A stretch of 14,807 nt of DNA from Schwartzia sp. (in: firmicutes). GTDB taxonomy: Bacteria > Bacillota > Negativicutes > Selenomonadales > Selenomonadaceae. This document shows positions 5,549-12,806 of the stretch, piece by piece (the stretch's first letter is position 1; every line of letters begins with the position of its first letter). Below the pieces are notes generated by a model. That model saw only the letters and a list, made by a program, of their open reading frames with translations. It ran no database searches and was not told the DNA's origin. The stretch spans positions 1 through 14,807 of the forward strand of contig JAGAZS010000379.1 in the NCBI GenBank assembly GCA_017939945.1. The letters are read 5' to 3'. The translations under genes and the position numbers were made by a program.

Positions 5549-5965
5549 TCAGTCAAAAATCTCCGTCTCATTGAAGAAAATGTGAATCTCACGCGCCGCG
5601 CTCTCCGGGCTGTCCGAAGCGTGGACGGCGTTCTCTCCCTTGCTCGCCGCATACAGCTTGCGGATCGTTCCCTCCGCCGCTTCCTTCGGATCGGTCTTGC
5701 CGTTGATGTCGCGAACCTTCGCGATGGCATTTTCGCCTCCAAGCACCATTGCCAGAATTGGACCGGATGTCATGAAGCTCTCCAGTTCCGCGTAGTACGG
5801 ACGCCCGATGTGCTCCTCGTAATGCTTTGCCGCAACTTCCTTCGTCATCTTCATCATCCGCACCGCGAGAAGGCGAAGCCCTGCGTCCTCGTAAATTTTG
5901 ATGATGTCGCCCGTATGTCCCGCCTTAAACGCGTCAGGCTTTACCAATACCAATGTTTTTTCCAT
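5549..5965 (-). CDS. ndk: Nucleoside diphosphate kinase
   Basis: NDK moves the gamma phosphate of NTPs to NDPs through a phospho-histidine. The 138-residue length is normal for bacterial enzymes. Visible features are TLVLVKPDAF at the N-terminus with the nucleotide-site lysine K9, HYEEHIGRPYY (48-58), FMTSGPILAMVLGGENAI (64-81) and the active-site ENAVHASDSPE with H115. The stretch GTIRKLYAASKGENAVH differs from the widespread GTIRGDFG form but keeps the catalytic residues. An AAAGGAG lies seven bases before the ATG at 5965, and a promoter lies about 45 bases further upstream. It is the first gene of a two-gene unit with the cobalamin adenosyltransferase. Confidence 0.97.
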   Translation of the reverse strand: MEKTLVLVKPDAFKAGHTGDIIKIYEDAGLRLLAVRMMKMTKEVAAKHYEEHIGRPYYAELESFMTSGPILAMVLGGENAIAKVRDINGKTDPKEAAEGTIRKLYAASKGENAVHASDSPESAAREIHIFFNETEIFD

Positions 5966-6009
5966 GAATCGTATCTCCTTTTGCTTAAAATTGGATTTTC
6001 TGCCTTTCT

Positions 6010-6038
6010 ATTATAATTTCCCCGCCAAAAAAAGTAAA
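6010..6038 (-). promoter_or_regulatory. Promoter of the ndk-adenosyltransferase unit
   Basis: On the minus strand TTTACT (6038-6033), a 17-base spacer and a perfect TATAAT (6015-6010) are present in the 102-base gap between cca and ndk. The -35 box matches four of six consensus bases. The predicted start is near 6003, giving a leader of about 37 nt. Confidence 0.72.
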
Positions 6039-6067
6039 GATGAAGGGCACGGTTTCACGCTCATATA

Positions 6068-7327
6068 TCAGTTATTTTCCTGATTGAGCCATTTCTTTCT
6101 CTCGTCCCGTATGCACCGCGTCCTTTGGTCGCGTATCCATGCTCCGATTTCCTCGCCGTGAAGAATATCGGGAGCATTGTTTCCGCTTACGGAAAGCAGC
6201 TTGTCGATAAGCACCTGATGCTGTTCCAAATAGTACGGTAAATCGCCATGATCCACAAAAAATATATGCAAAACCTCCTTTGCGGGCACAGGCAATTTGG
6301 AGAGACGTATAAGAAAATCCGCGATTTTCCCCGGCTTTTTAAGGCGGGGAGCGCGCATATGCTCCGCAATGACAAAATCCGCAACGCGGCGCCAAAGCTT
6401 CGGGAATCCCATACGGCAGTCCCATTGCTCCAATACCGTAAGGCCCTTCACCTCATGGCCGTAATGGTGAGGCAAAAGTTCCTCCGGCGTCACTCCTTTC
6501 CCGATGTCATGCACAAGCGCCGCAAAGCGTACGACGAGATTTTCCGTCCGACGAGCTACCGCATCCACTGTCGCCATTGTATGCTCGAATGCGTCCCCTT
6601 CGGGATGGAATTCCCGCGGTTGCGTCTTGCCGATTAACGCGAAAATCTCAGGAAATATCAAATCCAGTAAATCCGCTGACAAAAGCGAACGGAAAAAAAC
6701 GGACGGACGCGGCGCGGCAAGCGCACGCGACAACTCCGCGAAAATCCGTTCCTGCGGCTCTCCCGCCAATTCCTCCCTGCATAACCGCATATATCGGATA
6801 GTGCATGGCGCAATGTCATAGCCGAACTCCGCCGCCTGCCGCGCCGCCCTTAACGAACGTACAGGATCCTCGGTAAAGCAGCTTGAAACAGCGCGGATGA
6901 TGCCGCGCCCGACGTCTTCTTTCCCGCCGAAAAGATCGATCAGTTGCGATGGGGTTCCATCCGCAAAAAGCTCCAGTGCCATCGCGTTGATTGTCGTATC
7001 ACGGCGCGAAAGATCATTTTCCAATGTGACGTCCGGATTCGATTGGACGCAAAATCCCCGATACCCCTTCCCTGTTTTCCGTTCTGTCCTTGCAAACGCA
7101 ACCTCGCAGGAATGTCCGTCGATGCAAAGCAGGAACACTGGAAAAGAGCGCCCAACCTTTTGCGCCTCCGGAAACAGCGAAATAAATTTATCCTCGACAA
7201 CCCCGGATATGACATAATCCTTGTCCTTCGGCTCCACTCCGCGCAAAGAATCGCGCACCCATCCGCCGACGACGGCGATGCGTCCTCCCGCCAGACGTAT
7301 ATGACGTACGAATTCCGATTCCTTCAT
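6068..7327 (-). CDS. cca: CCA tRNA nucleotidyltransferase with HD domain
   Basis: The enzyme adds or repairs the 3' CCA of tRNAs. From the ATG at 7327 (AGGAGG four bases upstream) the product has 419 residues; an in-frame extension to 7396 runs back into the terminator and is rejected. The class II nucleotidyltransferase head shows GGWVRD (21-26), the metal-binding aspartates in PKDKDYVI (D35, D37), FARTERKTGKGY (78-89), RRDTTINAMAL (108-118) and EDPVRSLRAAR (153-163). The C-terminal half has an HD phosphohydrolase domain with HPEGDAFEHT (241-250) and LVHDIGKG (H273, D274). This layout resembles the E. coli-type Cca, whose HD domain has phosphatase and phosphodiesterase activity, rather than the Bacillus form. 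It lies between two terminator or promoter regions and appears to be a single-gene unit; no convincing promoter of its own is visible. Confidence 0.95.
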   Translation of the reverse strand: MKESEFVRHIRLAGGRIAVVGGWVRDSLRGVEPKDKDYVISGVVEDKFISLFPEAQKVGRSFPVFLLCIDGHSCEVAFARTERKTGKGYRGFCVQSNPDVTLENDLSRRDTTINAMALELFADGTPSQLIDLFGGKEDVGRGIIRAVSSCFTEDPVRSLRAARQAAEFGYDIAPCTIRYMRLCREELAGEPQERIFAELSRALAAPRPSVFFRSLLSADLLDLIFPEIFALIGKTQPREFHPEGDAFEHTMATVDAVARRTENLVVRFAALVHDIGKGVTPEELLPHHYGHEVKGLTVLEQWDCRMGFPKLWRRVADFVIAEHMRAPRLKKPGKIADFLIRLSKLPVPAKEVLHIFFVDHGDLPYYLEQHQVLIDKLLSVSGNNAPDILHGEEIGAWIRDQRTRCIRDERKKWLNQENN

Positions 7328-7371
7328 ATTGCCTCCTGCCCACAGGACACAAAAACACCTAATCGCTTCAT

Positions 7372-7422
7372 AAAAGGAAAAGGACTGCCGCCTCATCCTG
7401 TTGAATCTACGCGACAGTCCTT
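7372..7422 (-). terminator. Strong Rho-independent terminator after the binding-protein gene
   Basis: On the minus strand AAGGACTGTCGC (7422-7411) pairs with GCGGCAGTCCTT (7391-7380): twelve pairs with one G-U, a 19-base loop, then TTTCCTTTTA. It lies 12 bases after the binding-protein stop and 45 bases before the cca start. Confidence 0.85.
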
Positions 7423-7434
7423 CTTTGTTGCTCC

Positions 7435-8253
7435 TTATTTTTTGTCAATCTTTGTAATATCGGCAGCGAACCACTTCTGAGAAATCTTCGCCATTGTGCC
7501 GTCCTTGCGCATCTCGTCGAGCACCTTTTGCACCTTGTCGCGCAACGCCTTGTCATCCTTACGGAAGCCCACGCCGAACTGCGCCGACGGTCCGACCGTA
7601 ACATCAACGGCTTCCAGCTTTTTCGGGTGCTTGCTCATGTAATAACGACCAATAATCTCGTCGCAAACCACCGCATCAATACGCCCGTTCTCAAGATCCA
7701 TGAACGCCGACAGGTAATCCTGGTACTTCTTGAATTCTTTGAAGGTTCCGGTCAACTCCGGCTTTCCGTCCAGATAGTCCTCGATGGTGCCGCCGCCGCT
7801 CTGCGTGGCGACAATCTTGCCGGCCAATGAGGCCTCGCCCTTTATGTCCTCGTTTTTGCCCACTGCACGGAAGATAATGAAACGGTTGTTCATGTACGGA
7901 TCGCTGAACAAGATATTCTCTTTGCGCTTTTCAGTGATGTCGAGACCGTTCCAGAGCATATCGACGCGACCGCTTTTCAGCTCCGCTTCCTTGCTCGCCC
8001 AGTCAATCGGCTTGAACTCGACCTTCGTATTCAGACGCTTCGCGGCCTCTGTCGCAAGGTCGATATCGAAACCGACAATCTTGTTGTTTTCGTCAACAAA
8101 CCCCATCGGCGGGAAATTGTCATCGAGACCGAGCACAATCGGCTTTGTCTCTTCCTTCTTCTCCGCCGGTTTTTGGCCTCCGCCGCATCCTGCCAAAACA
8201 CCGCAAGCGATGACAGCTATCATCAGCGCCGAAAACAATTTCTTCATGTTCAT
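7435..8253 (-). CDS. Amino-acid ABC transporter substrate-binding lipoprotein
   Basis: The 272-residue product belongs to the type-3 (SBP_bac_3) periplasmic binding proteins for polar amino acids. Residues 1-22 are a lipoprotein signal ending in the lipobox LAGC, with the lipidated cysteine at C23, then a Gly/Lys/Glu-rich linker. The mature fold starts at IVLGLDDNFPPMGF and continues with IVGFDIDLATEAAKRL, DMLWNGLDITEKRKENILFSDPY and GKIVATQSGGGTIEDYL. DAVVCDEIIGRYY and FGVGFRKDD near the end complete the two lobes. I start it at 8253, where GGAGG lies seven bases away; the upstream extension to 8283 carries no signal, and an ATG two codons further in is possible. It has its own promoter and terminator, and no permease or ATPase gene is nearby, so its partners lie elsewhere. 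The exact amino acid cannot be told from sequence. Confidence 0.93.
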   Translation of the reverse strand: MNMKKLFSALMIAVIACGVLAGCGGGQKPAEKKEETKPIVLGLDDNFPPMGFVDENNKIVGFDIDLATEAAKRLNTKVEFKPIDWASKEAELKSGRVDMLWNGLDITEKRKENILFSDPYMNNRFIIFRAVGKNEDIKGEASLAGKIVATQSGGGTIEDYLDGKPELTGTFKEFKKYQDYLSAFMDLENGRIDAVVCDEIIGRYYMSKHPKKLEAVDVTVGPSAQFGVGFRKDDKALRDKVQKVLDEMRKDGTMAKISQKWFAADITKIDKK

Positions 8254-8337
8254 ACCTTCCCCTCCATCTTTTAAACTTCCCAATGGACGACGCTCCGCGA
8301 ATTTCTCTCTTTTCTCCGCTGAAGCATCACATGGTTA

Positions 8338-8366
8338 ATTATACCCAAACCGTCGCCGTTTTGCAA
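8338..8366 (-). promoter_or_regulatory. Promoter of the substrate-binding protein gene
   Basis: On the minus strand TTGCAA (8366-8361), a 17-base spacer and TATAAT (8343-8338) lie in the 166-base gap upstream. The -10 is perfect and the -35 matches four of six. The start is predicted near 8331, with a leader of about 77 nt. An inverted repeat (AATACG, 11 bases, CGTATT; 8365-8387) touches the -35 box. I see no clear terminator for nhaC in the remainder of this gap. Confidence 0.72.
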
Positions 8367-8419
8367 TACGCCGACAAGCAACGTATTTCTCCTTTCAAAT
8401 ATCTTTTCTGAATCATTCT

Positions 8420-9937
8420 TTATTCTTCGTCCACCTCAACCGGCTCGCATTTTGAGCGGATTGCAAGGCAGCAAAGTGCCAGAAGGACGACGCCGACCAC
8501 GAGACCCGCAAATCCGTTTTTCGTGAAACCGTCCACTACATAGCCGACAAAGCTACAGCCGCATACGAGAAGCACATAGGGAATCTGCGTGCTGACATGT
8601 TCGATATGATGGCACTGGGCGCCCGCCGACGCGAGAATCGTAGTGTCAGAAATCGGCGAAGCGTGATCGCCTGCCACAGCGCCGGAAAGTACCGCCGCCA
8701 CCATAAGCACCAACAGTTCACACTGCTCCAATCCGACGACAGCCACGGCAATCGGGATCAAGATGCCGAAGGTACCCCAAGATGTTCCGGTGGAAAACGC
8801 CAGGAATCCTGCGACAACGAAGAAAATTGCCGGAAGGAAAAGCCCAACCGAGGAATTCATCTGAACAAGATGGCCGACGTAACCGCCGAGATTCAAGTAT
8901 TTATCGCTGACAATGCCCGACATGGTCCAAGCGAGGCAAAGAATGAACACAGCCGGAACCATCGCCCTGAAGCCCAGCACAAAACACTCGCAGAATTGAT
9001 CAAAACGAAGCACACCGCGCGGCAAATACAGGAGAGCAACGAACACGAAGGAAATGAAAGAACCGAGCACGAGCGCCTTCGCCGAATCACAGTCGGCAAA
9101 AGCGTCGGCAATGGATTTTCCTTCCATGATGCCACCGGTGTAAAGCATTCCAAAAATGCAGGCGCCGATCAGCACAACAATCGGAAGGATCAGGTCGAGC
9201 ACCGTTCCTTGTCCGAGCGCCGCCGTTTCATTTTTTACGACTTCTTCCTCATATTCCTTCGACACAATAAATTCTTCACGATTTTTACGGACAACTTCTC
9301 CCATCGTCGCAAAGTCCCGCCCCGTCCATGCGATAAAAAGCATGAACAGCATCGTCAAAATCGCATAGAGATTGACGGGAATTGTCCGAAGGAACAACGC
9401 GAAGCCGTCAATCGAAGTCCCCTCCGGCAAAGACGAGCCGACCGCCGCCGCCCAGCTCGAAACCGGCGCGAGAATGCAGACCGGCGCCGCCGTCGCGTCG
9501 ATAATATACGCGAGCTTCGCCCGCGAGACCTTGAATCGGTCGGTAATCGGCCGCATAACCGTCCCCACCGTCAGACAGTTAAAATAATCGTCGATAAAGA
9601 TAATGATGCCAAGCAGAGCGGTCAGGAACAATGCGCTGCGCTTGCCATGGATTCGTTTCCCCGCCCATTTTCCATAAGCTTCCGTCGCGCCGGAACGTGA
9701 AATCGCAGCGACGAGAATGCCGAGGACCACGAGGAACACGAGGATATTGACATTACCGCCGACCTTTTCCTCCATGACCGCAAACATCGCCAAGATCGCT
9801 TGAATGACATTGAAATTGGAATACAGAATCGCCCCGGAGAAAATGCCGATCAAAAGCGACATATATACTTCCTTCGTCACCAATGCCAGCACAATCGTCA
9901 AAACCGGGGGAAAAACAGACCAAATCGTTTCCGCCAT
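8420..9937 (-). CDS. NhaC-family Na+/H+ antiporter-type membrane transporter
   Basis: The 505-residue product is an integral membrane protein with about ten to twelve hydrophobic segments and a charged cytoplasmic loop at about 207-240. Its motifs place it in the NhaC family (PF03553): FIDDYFNCLTVGTVMRPITD (114-133), DATAAPVCILAPVSSWA (147-163), AFSTGTSWGTFGILIPIA (380-397) and AGDHASPISDTTILASAG (422-439). Members exchange Na+ and H+ across the membrane, but some exchange malate/lactate or carry amino acids, so the substrate is open. The ATG at 9937 has AGGGAG five bases upstream. It begins 36 bases after the leuS stop with no terminator visible between them, so it probably ends the synthetase transcription unit. 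That pairing has no obvious functional logic. Confidence 0.9.
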   Translation of the reverse strand: MAETIWSVFPPVLTIVLALVTKEVYMSLLIGIFSGAILYSNFNVIQAILAMFAVMEEKVGGNVNILVFLVVLGILVAAISRSGATEAYGKWAGKRIHGKRSALFLTALLGIIIFIDDYFNCLTVGTVMRPITDRFKVSRAKLAYIIDATAAPVCILAPVSSWAAAVGSSLPEGTSIDGFALFLRTIPVNLYAILTMLFMLFIAWTGRDFATMGEVVRKNREEFIVSKEYEEEVVKNETAALGQGTVLDLILPIVVLIGACIFGMLYTGGIMEGKSIADAFADCDSAKALVLGSFISFVFVALLYLPRGVLRFDQFCECFVLGFRAMVPAVFILCLAWTMSGIVSDKYLNLGGYVGHLVQMNSSVGLFLPAIFFVVAGFLAFSTGTSWGTFGILIPIAVAVVGLEQCELLVLMVAAVLSGAVAGDHASPISDTTILASAGAQCHHIEHVSTQIPYVLLVCGCSFVGYVVDGFTKNGFAGLVVGVVLLALCCLAIRSKCEPVEVDEE

Positions 9938-9973
9938 GAAAACTCCCTGCCTTCCGTATATTTTCGAATGTAT

Positions 9974-12451
9974 TTACTTCACTACGATATTGACAAGCTT
10001 GCCCGGCACGGCAACGACCTTTACTACGGTCTTGCCCTCGGTATACTGCTGCACCTTCGGCTGCGCCAACGCCGCTTTTTCCATCGCGGCTTTATCCAGC
10101 TCCGCGGGGACGACGATGCGGTCACGCACCTTGCCGTTGATTTGCAGCACAATCTCGACCTCGTCCTCCTTCATGGCTTCCTTGTCAAAAGTCGGCCACT
10201 TCTGCGCGTGAACGCTGCCCTCGCCGCCGATCTCGTTCCACATCTCCTCGGTGATATGCGGCGAGAACGGCGCCAACAGCTTGACGAGACCGAGCACGAC
10301 CTCGCGGACAAGCCCCGCATTGACATTCTCAACCTCTTGGAAGGTATAAAGCTCGTTGACAAGCTCCATAATCGAGCTGATCGCCGTGTTGAATGTGAAG
10401 CGATTCTCCACGTCGTCGGTAACCTTTGCGACAGTCTGATGCAGAACTCGGCGAAGTGCAATCTCCTCCTTCGTCAGCTTCGAAACGTCGTAATCATCTT
10501 TTCCTTCCTTGACCAAGGGCGCGAATTGCCCGACGATACGCCAGACACGGTTCAGGAAACGCCAAGCGCCTTCAACGCCTTGATCGCTCCATTCGAGATC
10601 GCGCTCCGGCGGCGCCGCAAAGAGGATAAAGAGCCGAGCCGTATCCGCGCCGTACTTCGCGATAATTTCCTCCGGCGAGACGACATTGCCCTTCGACTTC
10701 GACATTTTCGCGCCGTCCTTGATGACCATGCCCTGCGTCAAAAGATTCGTGAACGGCTCGTCGAAATCCACCAGCCCCGCGTCGCGCAAAACCTTCGTAA
10801 AGAAGCGCGAATAGAGAAGATGCAAAATCGCGTGCTCAATGCCGCCGATGTATTGATCCACCGGCCCCCAGTAATTGACCTTATCCTTGCCAAAGGGCTC
10901 TTTTTCGTTGTGCGGGTCGGTATAGCGCAGATAGTACCACGACGAGCAGATGAAGGTGTCCATCGTGTCGGTTTCGCGCTTCGCGTCGCCACCGCACTTC
11001 GGGCACTTGACGTTGACAAACTCCTCGCACTGGGCCAGCGGTGAAACCGCTCCCTGCTCGAATTTTACATTTTCCGGTAGCCGAACGGGAAGCTCCTCTT
11101 CCGGCACCAGCACCTCGCCGCATTTCGGGCAGTGGATAATCGGAATCGGCGCTCCCCAATACCGCTGGCGGGAAATCAGCCAGTCGCGCAGGCGGTAATT
11201 AACACGGCGTTTGCCGAAGCCCTTTGCTTCCGCCTCGTCCATGATCGCGCTCAAAGCCGCGTGCATTTCCATGCCGTCGAACTTTTCGGAGTTGACCAGC
11301 ACGCCTTCCTTTTCCACATAGGCGGCGTCCATTTCCGAAAGGTTCAGCGTCTGTCCCTTCGGCTGGATAGTCAGGATTTTCGGAATGCCGTATTTCGTCG
11401 CGAACATCCAGTCGCGCTGATCGTGCGCCGGCACGCCCATGACCGCGCCGGTACCATACTCGGCCAGCACATAGTTCGTAACCCATATCTGCACTTCTTT
11501 TCCGTTGAACGGATTCACGCAGCAAAGTCCGGTGAAAATACCTTCCTTCTCCGATGTCTCGGAAGTACGCTCCATTTCAGACTGATTGCGCGCCTTCTCG
11601 CAAAATGCTTTGATATCCGCCGCTTTCGGATTGTCTTTGCAGATTTTTTCCACCAGCGGATGCTCCGCCGCCAGTGCGAGGAACGTGACGCCGAAGGCCG
11701 TGTCCGGGCGCGTGGTGTAAACGGGAATCTTTTCGCCGACAGCAGGGAAATCAAAGGCAAACTCCAAGCCTTCGCTGCGTCCGATCCAATTGTCCTGCAT
11801 TGTCTTGACGCGCTCCGGCCACCCCTTCAAAAGCTCGAGGTCCTTCAGAAGCTCGTCGGCGTAATCGGTAATTTTCAGGAACCACTGGGAAAGACTCTTC
11901 TTATGCACCTCGGAATCGCAGCGCCAGCACTTGCCGTCCACGACCTGCTCATTGGCCAGCACCGTACCGCAAGTGTCACACCAATTGACAGACGCCGCTT
12001 TTTTATACGCAAGGCCGCGCTTGTAGAAAAGCTCGAACAACCATTGCGTCCAGTGGTAATAATCAGGACGGCAGGTCTCAACCTCGCGGTCCCAGTCGTA
12101 GGAAAGCCCCATCGTCTGCTGCTGACGCGTCATGTTTTCGATATTGGAGAAAGTCCAGTCCGACGGACGGACGCCGTGCTTGATAGCGGCATTTTCTGCC
12201 GGCATGCCGAAGGCGTCGTAACCCATCGGGTGAATCACATTAAATCCCGCCATGCGCTTGTACCGCGCCAACACGTCGCCGATGGAATAATTGCGGACGT
12301 GCCCCATGTGGAGATTCCCCGACGGGTACGGGAACATTTCAAGGACGTAATACTTTTTCAGCGAGGCGTCGGCCTCCGTCTTGTAGGTCTCCTCCTCCGC
12401 CCACTTCTTCTGCCACTTCTGCTCGATTTCCTTCGGGTTGTACTTCTCCAT
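9974..12451 (-). CDS. leuS: Leucyl-tRNA synthetase
   Basis: This class I synthetase charges tRNA-Leu. At 825 residues it is full length for the bacterial form. It shows FPYPSGNLHMGH with the HIGH motif as HMGH (48-51), WCDTCG and CWRCD zinc-ribbon pairs (158-178), and the CP1 editing domain with TTRPDT (246-251) and AHDQRDW (D347, the editing aspartate). A second zinc motif uses CPKC pairs (441-444, 483-486) and is followed by SSWYYLRY (503-510). The KMSKS loop is intact (582-586). The C-terminal anticodon-binding and tRNA-contacting domains are complete (EIVLQINGKVRDR and the closing VPGKLVNIVV). A GGAGG site ten bases upstream fixes the ATG at 12451; it lies within the 16-base gap and the end of the preceding gene. 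It follows glnS and a small hypothetical gene. Confidence 0.98.
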   Translation of the reverse strand: MEKYNPKEIEQKWQKKWAEEETYKTEADASLKKYYVLEMFPYPSGNLHMGHVRNYSIGDVLARYKRMAGFNVIHPMGYDAFGMPAENAAIKHGVRPSDWTFSNIENMTRQQQTMGLSYDWDREVETCRPDYYHWTQWLFELFYKRGLAYKKAASVNWCDTCGTVLANEQVVDGKCWRCDSEVHKKSLSQWFLKITDYADELLKDLELLKGWPERVKTMQDNWIGRSEGLEFAFDFPAVGEKIPVYTTRPDTAFGVTFLALAAEHPLVEKICKDNPKAADIKAFCEKARNQSEMERTSETSEKEGIFTGLCCVNPFNGKEVQIWVTNYVLAEYGTGAVMGVPAHDQRDWMFATKYGIPKILTIQPKGQTLNLSEMDAAYVEKEGVLVNSEKFDGMEMHAALSAIMDEAEAKGFGKRRVNYRLRDWLISRQRYWGAPIPIIHCPKCGEVLVPEEELPVRLPENVKFEQGAVSPLAQCEEFVNVKCPKCGGDAKRETDTMDTFICSSWYYLRYTDPHNEKEPFGKDKVNYWGPVDQYIGGIEHAILHLLYSRFFTKVLRDAGLVDFDEPFTNLLTQGMVIKDGAKMSKSKGNVVSPEEIIAKYGADTARLFILFAAPPERDLEWSDQGVEGAWRFLNRVWRIVGQFAPLVKEGKDDYDVSKLTKEEIALRRVLHQTVAKVTDDVENRFTFNTAISSIMELVNELYTFQEVENVNAGLVREVVLGLVKLLAPFSPHITEEMWNEIGGEGSVHAQKWPTFDKEAMKEDEVEIVLQINGKVRDRIVVPAELDKAAMEKAALAQPKVQQYTEGKTVVKVVAVPGKLVNIVVK

Positions 12452-12467
12452 TTCGGCCTTGCCTCCG

Positions 12468-12806
12468 TTATTTCTTTATATTTTTCCCATCCGCGGGGAC
12501 GTGTTCCAAAAGAATATTGTTTCCTTCGCGTCGGACGTTTATGCGGTAGTCCGATATGCCTTGCTTGAAAAAGTCCAGCTTGATTTCCAGCAACAGCTTT
12601 TCCATCGTGTCGATAGCGTCCTGCGACAAGTACGTCTGATAGGCGCCGTCGCGTTTTTCCGGCGTCCGTTTGGGTTGCGGACTCGACGCCGACTTTTTCG
12701 GCTCCGCCGCCTGCAGCATCGCTTCCTCGATAGTCGGCTCTTCCTGCCAACCTTTGAACATATCCTTATCCGAGAGATTTCTCGGTATTTTCGGCATCTT
12801 CGCCAT
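12468..12806 (-). CDS. Conserved-looking hypothetical protein between glnS and leuS
   Basis: I do not recognise this 112-residue protein. The ATG at 12806 directly abuts the glnS stop codon (TAAATG, no gap) and an AAGGG site lies inside the end of glnS, so it is almost certainly translated with it. It is hydrophilic with no signal or membrane segment. Residues 1-55 are Lys/Pro/Ser-rich and probably disordered, containing a short acidic-amphipathic stretch (TIEEAMLQAAE, 25-35). Residues 59-83 form a probable helix (LSQDAIDTMEKLLLEIKLDFF), then a beta-like YRINVRREGNNILLEHV (87-103). Codon use matches its neighbours and the opposite frames give nothing better. Its position between two synthetase genes hints at a role near translation, but nothing in the sequence shows one. 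Confidence 0.75.
   Translation of the reverse strand: MAKMPKIPRNLSDKDMFKGWQEEPTIEEAMLQAAEPKKSASSPQPKRTPEKRDGAYQTYLSQDAIDTMEKLLLEIKLDFFKQGISDYRINVRREGNNILLEHVPADGKNIKK

Noticed and set aside
6040..6067. Possible terminator after cca before the TTTTTTT stretch
   Set aside because: No stem of more than four pairs can be drawn; the T-run is better explained as part of the ndk promoter spacer.
7328..7396. N-terminal extension of cca to an upstream start at 7396
   Set aside because: It would start inside the terminator hairpin of the previous gene, has no ribosome binding site, and the ATG at 7327 has a perfect AGGAGG.
8597..9700. 367-codon plus-strand frame opposite the antiporter gene
   Set aside because: Its composition (many Arg, His, Asn and Glu) is the complement of a hydrophobic membrane protein; the minus-strand gene explains the region fully.
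9800..12568. Long plus-strand open frames (about 414 and 478 codons) opposite nhaC and leuS
   Set aside because: They mirror strongly supported minus-strand genes, show no motif, are rich in Arg/His/Leu as expected of antisense frames at this base composition, and lack ribosome binding sites.
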